Program-made: the position numbers and the translations under genes | Shown: positions 24,600 through 34,247 of the stretch, piece by piece | Layout: each line of letters opens with the position of its first letter | Numbering within the stretch: the stretch's first letter is position 1 | Notes under the pieces: model-generated | Told to the model about the DNA's origin: nothing | The model's input: the letters and a program-made list of their open reading frames with translations, nothing else | Database searches by the model: none | NCBI GenBank assembly: GCA_959347315.1 | Contig: OY365817.1 | Location: 28,628,447 to 28,692,446 of the forward strand | Source of the DNA: Bimastos eiseni | Taxonomy: Eukaryota; Annelida; Clitellata; Crassiclitellata; Lumbricidae | DNA length: 64,000 bases | Direction of reading: 5' to 3'

Positions 24600-24730
24600 C
24601 CTTAGGAACACGTGACAGGTGATGACGTAATCATTCGTTTGTTTACGAGAGATAGCATGAATACAATTTGCGTAGCGCCGTCGTTTTAGATTCGTTCGTG
24701 TCAGACGCTAAAGTAAAAAAATCGATCTCG
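24600..24730. promoter_or_regulatory. CRE/E-box rich island
   Basis: ACACGTGACAGGTGATGACG followed by TAATC gives CACGTG, CAGGTG and TGACGTAA within 25 bases, then a CG-bearing TTGCGTAGCGCCGTCG. It could be a promoter for the membrane-protein gene 2.5 kb downstream or for an unseen transcript. Speculative. Confidence 0.3.
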
Positions 24731-26400
24731 AAACTGGCTTTATTGTGGAAACCTTTCTTCTCAAGAAACCGTAAATTTTAAAGTCTTATTTCTGTTGATA
24801 TGTCTTAGGTCGAAGTGTTTCCGTTGGCGGTAAGGTTTTAGAAAATTGATAGGCCTATTATAAATGGCTATAATAGACCTACGCTGAAGTCGGTATAGAT
24901 AGAGGAGATTCCTGGGATGTGAATTTTTGTAAATAATCGCATGGATTCAGAAATTGAAGTGGACGCGTGACTTCATAGGGATAATTATATAGCCTACCTC
25001 AACCCTGCCCCTTGTCACCTTTAATTGATAGGGTAAGATCGGAGTCCATTTAAGGTCCCCGTGTACGGGCCATGCTAGAGAACTCTGCCACTTCTGGTAA
25101 TATATCTTGGACTCCATGGATGATTAGCAAAATTTAGATGAACTTTTCGGTGATTATACGTTCAAAGTTACCCTGCCATTATTTTACCCGTATGTCACTT
25201 TATTCATTATATGTATACAGGCGATCACAGACATCGCCCGCAATTTATCAGAGCAGACGGTCACTGATTGGCTGACAACCTCCCATATCAGTTCCAGGTA
25301 ATTAATACAATTGACTATTATTGCTAAATATTGGACTGATTGGGCGTGATCCTTAAACCGTCTGGATGAGTGCCAGTGTGCCATGCCAAACAAGTTCACG
25401 CCTACCGACCATGCTATAGCCCAAGATTATAATGGAAAACCCTGAACCCTAGCTCTTACCCCCCGTCTCCCCATTAACAGCCACTTCTTTGCCTCCTATG
25501 ACCCTATGGAAACCGGACTCTGCCCTTCCTCGGACTACCCTTTTAACAGTCTATTTGATTTGACGCAGCGCTCGTGAATAAGCTGGTGTCCTGCGCTTGG
25601 CTTTCTAGTGGCGCTTTAGAAGTTTGGAGATTACGACTACGGTTACGAACAGTCACCAATTGTAATGTAATGTAGGCCTATAGACCTCTCTTCGAAAATT
25701 TCTCAGCGCCCACAAAGACCACGTCAGAGCGACCGGCCTATCAGCGACGCTATAAAAAATTTTTATTTGGTTCCGGTGCAGGTCAAAATTTGAGGAGATT
25801 GCAGAATTTGAGAGAGGACGAGACTGGAGGTCAAGAGGAATGACATGACTATAGGCTTATAATGATGACATTGTCATGATATGGACCTGTAGCAGTTCCT
25901 ATAGTAGTCACATCGTTATAACCTTCCATTTATACCAACGTCAACTTCCATCAATCTTACCTCACTTATTTGAGTCTTGAACTTATGCCTTATGATAACC
26001 AACCTAATTACAGCATCGTAACTATAGTTTTATATTATATATATATATATAATATATATGTTTTGTGTAGGAAAGATGACAGTACAATTACAGATCCACG
26101 GAACCCGAGGGGAAACAAGTGTCGGCTACTTACCCGTTGAAGGTCAGGTCAACATCATGTCACGGTCAGGTCATGCATTAGCCGTTTAGGCCAATCATCT
26201 TAATTAACGTTTACGTCAGTTGCGTAAAACGGTCAGGTCGCCTTCCCTCAGCCGATTCCTTACCCTTACCCTCTTCAGATTCAACGCTCAACTCTTTCTT
26301 AACCGCGTCAGATCTATCTTTCGGCCCGTCTTTGTCATTCTCAGATTCAATCCCTTTCTTAAATCCTCATATCATTCAACCCATTTTGTTCTTCTCTAAA

Positions 26401-26453
26401 CCAGAGAGGGAGACTTATGGGGACATGAGGTACCCATAAGTCTCAGCCTCTGG
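26401..26453. repeat. 21-bp imperfect inverted repeat (hairpin)
   Basis: Arms 26401-26421 and 26433-26453 pair at 18 of 21 positions (GAGACTTATGGG against CCCATAAGTCTC, plus CCAGAG against CTCTGG) around an 11-base loop. Confidence 0.8.
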
Positions 26454-27255
26454 TCCCATCCGAAATTTCAGATAGAGGGGATGGAGCTGCTATATAGTTA
26501 CCCCAATATTTCATAAATGTATGATATTTAATAAATATTAGTCATTAGCAGTGTTTCTACTGTTATCCTTTTGAACTGGATACTTTGCTGCATCCATGTG
26601 TATGATTTTTAGTTTCCCGAACCCCCCACCCACACCCCATTTTTGTCGACTTGTCCCCCAAACCCAGGACCAGGTCTCCGCCTATGCTCTTAACCGTCTC
26701 TGGATGAAATTGATGAACGATGAGCTTGAATATTCTGGTGCCCTGCGCTAGACATTCGAGTGGCTTTCATAGCTAAAGAAGAATTAGGCCTACCATTATA
26801 CGACGAACGCTTCGATCTTTATACATACGTAGTGTATAATTGTAGAGTGAGAATTGTAGCCTATAAGGTTCAATGGGTTCAACCCTTAGTCTTTCTTTGG
26901 ACCACACTCGGTTATAGGTCTTCACTGCACGCCTCAGTTGTGCTTAATGCTTGTCTTTAAGCGATTTCTTTCACAATTCACTTTTATTGATTAGGCCTAT
27001 TTATAAAATAAAATAATGGTATAATTTTAAGACATTTTTCCCATGTCAACAAGATGTGAACATTTCTTGCTGCCGATTATCGCCCAAAAACTAGTGACAC
27101 GACCTTCACACATATATTATAGATATTTCCAGTCCCGTAGCCTATATACATGTGATAGGTCCTTGCTTCACCTGTATCAGGATCTGTCTTTTGGTGAAAT
27201 TCCTATTCTGGTGGTTAATCGTTTAGATGCGACTTCGGATAGAACGCAGGAACAG

Positions 27256-27844
27256 ATGGCCGAGCTGCTAAGGAAGAAGAGGAGAGCGGGAACTGGAACA
27301 GGAACAGGTGGAGGAGGGGGAGCAGAAGGAAGTGGAGGAGGAGGAGGAATAGGACCGAGACGGAGAAGGATGAGAACGATGCCGCCTTCTACATGGGTGA
27401 CCGACTTCTGTCCGGCAGGATGTCTGGCAGGATTCGTAGGGTGCATCTACTTCTTCATCATTGTTCCAACCGGTAAGTTATCAATCAATCAATCAATCCA
27501 TCCATCCATCCACCCACCCATTCATTCATTCATCCATCCACCCACCCATTCATTCATCCATCCACCCACCCACCCATTCATTCATCCATCCACCCACCCA
27601 TTCATTCATCCACCCATCCATTCATCCACCGATCCATCCATTTCATCCATTCATTCATTCATTTATCCATCCATCTATTTCATTCATTCATTCATTCGTC
27701 CATTCATTCATCTGTCCAAACATCCACATTATCTCTCTTTCTCTGCTTATGTATGTGTGCGTCTTTTTCTGAATCCCTGTCTCTCTTTTTTGTCTCTCCT
27801 TCTCTGTCTCGCCTTCTGTTTATATCTGTCTGTCTGTCTGTCTA

Positions 27845-27905
<61 letters not shown>

Positions 27906-27966
27906 AACTGACATACAGATCGACGTAAGCACACAGACTCGCAGAGACAGACAGAGACAGGCAAAC

Positions 27967-27999
<33 letters not shown>

Positions 28000-28365
28000 C
28001 GAAAAGCAACAGACGGAGAGACACAGACAGAGACAGAGAAATACCTTGTTCCTTCATTTCCCCCTACGTCCAACCATCTGTCCATCCGTTTCCACCTCGC
28101 AGGTGTCATGCTCACCTGGCACGGATACTCGACGGAGGCGACCTTGACCTTCGGCCTTGGCATCAGCGTCCTCGTCGTCTCGACCTTCGTCGTTCCAGGC
28201 ATCCTCATCGCCATTCACTATTTCCACAAGATGCGTTCCAGTCGAATGATGAACTCCCTCAACATGAGCGATACCTCGATGCTTGAAGCGGGGGTCGAAA
28301 AGATGGACATGAGGGTACTCACCTCCAACTCCCCGGCGGTTCATCCCTCTGACTCCGTATTGTAA
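27256..28365 (+). CDS. Small two-helix membrane protein, function unknown
   Basis: Exon 1 27256-27472 and exon 2 28103-28365 (TAA) join in phase 1 (CCAACCG|GTAAGTT and CACCTCGCAG|GTG), giving about 159 aa. The protein has a basic/Gly-rich N-terminus (polyglycine about residues 15-35, then GPRRRRMR), helix 1 (AGFVGCIYFFIIVPTGVML), a short loop with TWHGYSTEA, helix 2 (LGISVLVVSTFVVPGILIA) and a 55-residue cytosolic-looking tail. A polyadenylation hexamer AATAAA follows the stop by 24 bases. I do not recognise the family. The start is uncertain: the frame stays open back to 27043 and an acceptor-like CTGTATCAG ends at 27180. The clean splice sites, hydrophobic pattern and polyA signal make it a real gene. 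Confidence 0.72.
27473..28102 (+). repeat. Composite microsatellite filling the intron of the membrane-protein gene
   Basis: Ten bases after the donor the intron turns into (ATCA)n, (TCCA)n/(TTCA)n to about 27720, then (TGTC)n at 27820-27875, TC, AC, GACA and AG runs. The 630-base intron is a multiple of three and has no stop in the exon frame, so unspliced RNA would encode a 210-residue insert rich in Ile-His-Pro-Ser. Confidence 0.95.
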
Positions 28366-28794
28366 TGTTACCCGGTCTAAATTAGTTCAATAAAAAAAAT
28401 TATCGTTGAGAAAAATCATTGGTGTAGGCCTATATTCTGATAAACTGTCGCTCTGTTTTATTTTTAGTCGGTCGACGTTTGTTGGACCTAATTAGCTGTA
28501 TAGGCCTAATCATAATTATCACCGTTGGCTGGCCTAAATCTGTTTTAGTCGAATCGTTGTATTCGTGGAATTATCGTTTTGAATATTAAACTAATCAAAT
28601 CATTGGTAAATCAAGTGACTCATCGACCTTATTCGATTAAGTCATCGTAAATGATTAATGAGCATGTAAATTAACCCGTCGTAGGCTACATGTATATTGG
28701 TTAATTAATGGTTAATTCATATAATTACTAATTAGTTAATGATTACTGTTGATGATAACGTAAAAAAACAGACAGATCGCCTAGAAATAGGCCT

Positions 28795-28975
28795 GCAACG
28801 TGGAATGCACTTTCTCCATCTGTTCATTCTAAAATGCTACCATGGCAGTCTATAGAGCTTCCTCTGCTTTTCTCAAACCTGCTTCTTCTCACGGAGCCTT
28901 TCGCACTGGCAGCGCTTCTGAAGGTTCACCCTACATGAAGCGCTATAGAAATGTTTAAATACAAATTATGCAATA
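28795..28975 (+). mobile_element. LINE 3'-end fragment
   Basis: Shares CTTTCTCCATCTGTTCATTC, TTCTCAAACCTGCTTCTTCT, CTGGCAGCGCTTCTGAA and GAAGCGCTATAGAAATG with 29625-29860 and 48245-48480; one subfamily of the LINE-end repeats. Confidence 0.7.
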
Positions 28976-29344
28976 CAATAATAAACCGATCAATCATGGA
29001 CATTGTTGGGCACCAGATCAAAAACTCAAGACAAAGACTAAGACCGAGTGATCCGAGACCAAGACTATGACCGATAATCTTTTTTATGAGCAATTCAATT
29101 TATTAAGACGCTAAACGAATAACAAGCTTGAAACATTACTTTTATTGCTGAAGAATAGGTTCTAATAATCTTAATACTGGTCCAGGTGTTTAATTTCCTT
29201 TATAATTATTATTCTAATAATACTAATTAGCCTATAGGCCTATGTATCGTTACTATTATTTTTCCTTTAGGAAAATCTTCTTTCAGTAAGTTTACGCATG
29301 CTCTACCAACGACAGTAACAGTTCAGCGGGAACTATTATTAGCT

Positions 29345-29460
29345 TATGTTGTTTGTTGCAGTTTAACAACATTGTGAGATTTATAACAAAGATTATTAGC
29401 GTTGCCTTCCTCCTTTATCCAGTCTTGGGACTGGCACTGGCCGAGTACTACCAGAGGGGA
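29345..29460 (+). repeat. 'GGGACTGGCACTG' repeat, long copy
   Basis: Starts TTGTTTGTTGCAGTTTAACA, passes CAAAGATTATTAGCG and ends CTTGGGACTGGCACTGG then CCGAGTAC. Together with 63525-63645 it shows the family is at least 110 bases long. Confidence 0.72.
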
Positions 29461-29624
29461 GTGTATAACATTCTAGTAGCTTATGTCGTCCGTTTGATGT
29501 TAATAGCTAATGGGAGCGATCAATAAGCAATAGGGTGGTTAAAAGACCAACTTTTAATTTTATAAAAATCTTGGTTTATTTTACCTCTGGTCTTGTCCCG
29601 AGATACCTGGTTACCGCAATACTG

Positions 29625-29860
29625 TGGCCTCATTCAACTTCCTCCATCCGTCCACTAGCTCGTTCAATAGACTTGACCTCTTGGTTCTTCGTAACAGAAC
29701 AACTATGGCTCAGTCTCGATATTTTGCTTCAATTGTCTATGGAATGTGCTTTCTCCTTCTTGAAACCTGTTTCTTCTTGCAGGGACTTGTGCAATGGCAG
29801 CACTTCTGTACAGTCCACCCTACTAGAGACGCACTATAAACGTTTAAGCACAATATCTTC
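29625..29860 (+). mobile_element. LINE 3'-end fragment
   Basis: Shares CTTGAAACCTGTTTCTTCTT, ATGGCAGCACTTCTG and the end GACGCACTATAAACGTTT with 28795-28975 and 48245-48480, in the same order. Confidence 0.7.
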
Positions 29861-30423
29861 TCCTATAGCGTTGCGTATATGTATTGTAGAGAGAGAGAGA
29901 GAGACAGACAGACAAACAGACAGACAGAGAGACATCAATATCTAGATCCACAAACAGAAAAGTTTTGTAAAAATACACAATGATATAAGCAAAATAATAA
30001 TTTCAACATGGAAAAACAGAACAGATTTAATTCAGAACCTCTCGATACAATTGACAAAGATATCCGAAATCCATCCTTATTTACGCCAAAGTCCTCTCTA
30101 AAAAACCTTTGCCGTCATCTCCAACATCTCGACGACACACGTCGCGAATCGGCCCTTGGTACCATGTTGACTTCTTAAGGCAAACGTGTTTCGTTGTGAT
30201 GCCAGACCACAATCCGGGAGCGGGGCCAAAGAGAACTGTGCATAAACGCATATATACGATACGCGATCACGGAATAGTTTCCGTTATTATTTTAATTGAG
30301 TCATTTTTCACAGGAATAATTTCCGTCATTTTTTCCAATTGAATCATTTTTGAAAGGCGTCATCTTTGGATGCAGTCATTTTTTTATTGGAGTCATTTCA
30401 AAATAGAGTCATTTTTAATGGAG

Positions 30424-32249
30424 TCATTTTTTACTGACGATGATTTCTTTGCCTTTCGGTGGTTCTTTGTTTTTCGTCGACTCTTTATTCATGCGAAGAA
30501 CGGCGCCAGGGCTCGGATAAGGACGCTGCTGGAAGAGAGGACCGGAGACCGTGACGTCAACGCCAGTCTTGGCGGACCCACGCTGGTCCAAACCGGTCGA
30601 CCAGGTACCTCTGGAAACAACAGACACAAGGGTCATTCAGTGCATCAGAAGCTCATTCACGATTCTTGCTTAACCGGTAATATAAGTGTAATTCTGTAAA
30701 ATCCGAGTGTAATTCAGAACAACCAGTAACACAAGTGTAACCCTATAAAATCCGAATGTAATTCAGAACAACCAGTAATATAAGTGTCCAGCATACTCAA
30801 GAACATAATGAAGCATTTGCCAAGAAAACCAGTGAGCAACTTCACTTTGGACCTGAAAGTTAGACATCATCCAATGAGACTGATGAAGACTGAGAGTAAG
30901 ACTGACCTTGGAACATCCGAATAGGCAGCTGGGTCCATTGGATCAAGACCTTTGCGCACACCTGCACCAACAAAACCCACGTAATGTAAGCGATAAGTTA
31001 ATGGCGCCACATTAAGAAATTGAAGAACAAACAAAGCTAAAAGTCAATAATAAATCTGAGGATTTTATTTGAGGAATTTATATGAAGACTTGAGGATTTT
31101 ATTTGAAGAATTGATTTGAGAATTTGATTTAAGAATTTAATTTGAGTATTTTATTTAATGATCTGATTTGAGAATTTGAAGATTTGATTTCACGATTTGT
31201 TCAGCCCGATCCATAAATTCGAAACAACTTTCTGCAGCATTTAAGAAATTTCAGTCTGAGTTATTTTCGGCAAATTCTTTTCCAGTAAACAACATTTTTC
31301 CCAAAATAACAACAAAGAAAAAATTGATGCTTGTAACTCACGCTTTTTTCCACGTTTCTCGTCCATCTGTTCCGGCTCATCAAGCTCATCTTTGTCTTCT
31401 TGCTATAATATTTAATTAAAATTGTGAAAACAGTTTATGAAACGAAGCTTACATCCACACAGTTACTAACATAACCCACAACAAATAGCTTCACATACAG
31501 ACCTTCTGGATGTATTATAGCTGGGAGCAATTTATTCGCTCATACAAATAATACAATGAGCGCTTCTGAGCAGAGGTCATGATGGAGCGCTATATAAATT
31601 CCCATTGATTGACTGACTAAGTGTTTTGATTGATCTAGTGTTTTGATTGCTCCCATTTCAGATATTTGACCACTGTTAGAAACCATTCAGATAAATCACA
31701 AAAACAAAATATCTACATAGAATACCAAAGACTATTTCAACAACACATGAGCTACTCATCTGTTTCATAGCCATCTGAAAATCGCCCTGCATCAGCCAAG
31801 GTCGGAAGCGCCTCTGACTTAAAGTGGCGCTATATAAATACCTGATTACGATTACTTAGATTTGATTAACAGCCGTGATTTGATTAGACCTACGTCGATG
31901 TCGTCTTCGTCATCCAGATCCGTGCTTTCGTCAGCCGAGGACTCTCCCTGAGAGTCGTGTTCTTCGGCCTGCCTTCGATCGGCCGTCAGTTTCAACTCTG
32001 AGTAAAAAGAAAAACAAAAAAAACGCACCTTCAGAAACTGTTGTCACTGCATGGTAAATTATTGTGATTGTGATTGGTCATTTCTAGGGCAGACTGACCT
32101 ACTCGGACAAGACCGAAGTAATGCAGAATGCTTCAGAGGTAATCGACATGGCTTGCGAAGAAAAGGCATCAAAAGTAGCAGAAGCTTTTTGTTGCAGATC
32201 AGTCAGTCAGTCAGTCAGTCAGTCAGTCAGTCAGTCAGTCAGTCAGTCA

Positions 32250-32294
<45 letters not shown>

Positions 32295-34247
32295 TCAGTC
32301 AGTCAGTCAGTCAGTCAGTCAGTCAGTCAGTCAGTCAGTCAGTCAGTCAGTCAGTCAGTCAGTCAGTCAGTCAGTCAGTCAGTCAGTCAGTCAGTCAGTC
32401 AGTCAGTCAGTCAGTCAGTCAGTCAGTCAGTCAGTCAGTCAGTCAGTCAGTCAGTCAGTCAAGCTTGATGAAGCACCTCTTCAAGAAATCTACTCAGAAA
32501 TCACACAAAGGCAACTGGTTTGAAGTTTCAGTGACTTCTTTTTACTCAGCCTGGGCATACGAGGGCGGTTGCCAGTCCTCTCCCTCATCGTCTCATCTCT
32601 CCCACCGAAAGCGTACGGTCGGTGCACTCATAATAGTAGAGCTGGCTAGGGGTGCATGGCAGAAACCTCAAACCACATCTCAAATTTCCATTTCAACCCG
32701 CAACCTCATCATTGAAAGTTCTAGAAGCTTACGACTTCACCATCGCGCAACTCTGGGAACAACCAGATAACGACACCATTTTATGATGAGAATTCTCCAT
32801 CGGTCTCCAATAAGCTCAAATCATAATCCAATTTAAGTTGATACAATATTTATGACTATGTTTGCACCAACATAACCATATTTGATCAACTGCTAATCAA
32901 ATATCTTGTAACCAAGTTGCAGTGTGCCAACCTTGTATTACCAATCGTCGTCGTCATCATCCTCATCATCATCATCATAAGAACAATTTTTTATGCACAC
33001 AGTATTCCCTCGTCTAGAGCAACTTAGAGCCAACTCCAACTGTGATGGAAACACTATTCCAAGATATCCCAATCGCTCGCAAAATCCTCCTTCTAGCCGA
33101 GGGCTTGCCTCTTAGTCTTTCGGCCGAAAGGGAGACGTCCGCTCGCGGATGTTGCGGAGGCAGCCACGAAACTTCGTCCGTCTCTAAGTTCCAGTAGTAG
33201 TAACGACTTCTGAAGTTCACGCAAAGTACACAGACATAATGTATGCGATCTAACATGCATTACAAAGTAAGTAAGCAAGTTCTATAGAACCTTCTTAGAT
33301 GCACTGATAAAATAACACTAGCAATCTATGTTCCTATGTCTTCTGCCAATGAGGAGGCTTGTAACAAGGATGACTCTTGTCTCCTGCTCCTTTCATTTTC
33401 TTAGTTACATAAGGTTCTCAATTGTCCAGATTACTCAACATGTTCAATCTTTTCATTAAAAAAATAATAATAAAACAACAATAATCAGTGACGCAACTAT
33501 AAAATAATAATAATACAACAATAATAATCATTGACAACTGTGCTTACGTCTCGGGGTCCCCAACCTCCACCCACCCAGATGGAGGTGGATACCTAAACAG
33601 CAGTCGTTCGTGTTTCTTCTCCAGTTCTGCGTCTGGCTTGAACTTCTTGAAGCCCCAGCGCTTCTTGCAGTACTCGACGCACGCGTGGAATGGGTTGACG
33701 CGATTGGGACACGCCAGACACTCGTGAACCATTTCTTCTGATTCCATTTCCTCCAAAGGTTCCTCAATAGGTTCCGTCTCCACGGGCGCCAACGGGGGCC
33801 GAGACCTGCGAGAGACATCGTAATCCTCGGCAAAAACCTCCTCAACCTCCTCTGGAAGAAAATAATTTTGTAGTTTAATTTAGAATATACAGAACAACGT
33901 AATGTGCAACCTAATCAGAGGTGCCTTGCTGCTATGCGTCAGCTTCTTGATTTGAGTCACTGTGGTGAAAGTGTAAAACCAACTGAATACCTGAATGCCC
34001 TACGACTTGACGCAACCCTCGTGAATAAGCTGGTGTCCTGCGTTTGGTTATCGTTAGGTATATGTGATAATACTTCGGCCGCATAAGTAATTTCCTCGTG
34101 CGTTGCGTGGCCGAAATTTTGGCCGCAGAAGTACCACGTTTAAAATATACAGTTTCCATACGATCATATAATAGACATACCCCTTTCGTCCTTCTTTAGC
34201 AGACCGCGCTTTGCAAGACGAGCGGCTAAAGCAGCGGGCAAAGGCAT
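30424..34247 (-). CDS. PQBP1: Polyglutamine-binding protein 1, spliceosomal WW protein, seven coding exons
   Basis: Exons on the minus strand: 34247-34181, 33851-33548, 33209-33109, 31997-31894, 31403-31343, 30961-30907, 30610-30424. They total 879 nt, 292 aa, with every phase matching. PQBP1 is a nuclear protein of the early spliceosome that holds the U5 protein TXNL4A. Seen here: the family N-terminus [15 protein letters not shown], an acidic AEDY stretch, a Cys motif (C67, C70, C80, C84), a WW domain (W116 to W139, [18 protein letters not shown]), a short charged middle, and the C-terminal [20 protein letters not shown] with YPSPGAVLR, the TXNL4A-binding signature. The Arg/Asp repeats of the mammalian protein are absent. 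Intron 3 appears to use a GC donor (AAGAG|GCAAGC). Intron 3 also carries the TCAG microsatellite, a shared repeat and a LINE tail. Confidence 0.96.
30680..30795. repeat. Two tandem copies of a 55-60 base unit
   Basis: The block from TAATATAAGTGTAATTCTG to AATTCAGAACAACCAGTAA is repeated once with few changes, ending in a third partial start (AATATAAGTGT). It lies in PQBP1 intron 6. Confidence 0.75.
31060..31200. repeat. Degenerate 12-18 base tandem array (GAGGATTTTATTTGA-like)
   Basis: About eight copies of GA(G/A)(G/A)ATTT-(N)-TTTGA words succeed each other. Located in PQBP1 intron 5; no coding signal. Confidence 0.65.
31545..31620 (+). mobile_element. LINE 3'-tail fragment
   Basis: AGCGCTTCTGAGCAG and GGAGCGCTATATAAATTCCC followed by ATTGATTGACTGAC. 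Second tail at 31790-31855 (CGCCTCTGACTTAAAGTGG, then CGCTATATAAATACC and GATTACGATTAC). Both lie in PQBP1 introns, antisense to it. Confidence 0.6.
32199..32461 (+). repeat. (TCAG)n microsatellite with a central (CCAG)n block
   Basis: About 65 tetranucleotides; the units at about 32251-32290 have switched to GCCA/CCAG and the flanks are all TCAG. It lies in PQBP1 intron 3. It is open in several frames and would spell Ser-Gln-Ser-Val, which explains a large spurious open frame. Confidence 0.97.
32545..32665 (+). repeat. Second copy of the 11660-11860 repeat
   Basis: GCCAGTCCTCTCCC, CGTCTCATCTC, CCCACC and GTGCACTCATAATAG occur in the same order as at 11745-11830. Confidence 0.65.
34000..34065 (+). 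repeat. GAATAAGCTGG dispersed core, PQBP1 intron 1
   Basis: CGACTTGACGCAACCCTCG followed by TGAATAAGCTGGTGTCCTGC. Closely matches 25555-25615; weaker copies at 1565-1620, 10925-10975, 11245-11285 (-), 11455-11505 (-), 23530-23560 (-), 26720-26765. Confidence 0.7.

Larger units (their letters stand above)
28366..30423. other. Intergenic region with LINE tails, between convergent genes
   Basis: The membrane-protein gene (+) and PQBP1 (-) converge here. It contains three TAGGCCTA octamers (28425, 28501, 29235), two LINE 3' ends, one GGGACTGGCACTG repeat (29345-29460), an AG/ACAG microsatellite at 29886-29935 and a degenerate array of GAGTCATTTTT words at 30296-30435. A minus-strand AATAAA (complement at 30383-30388) may be the PQBP1 polyA signal. 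Confidence 0.5.

Noticed and set aside
27043..27255. Upstream 71-codon N-terminal extension of the membrane protein
   Set aside because: In frame but without coding character, and an acceptor-like site within it ends at 27180; ATG 27256 preferred, with doubt noted.
32051..32770. 239-codon Ser-Gln-Ser-Val frame
   Set aside because: Pure TCAG microsatellite inside a PQBP1 intron, on the opposite strand.
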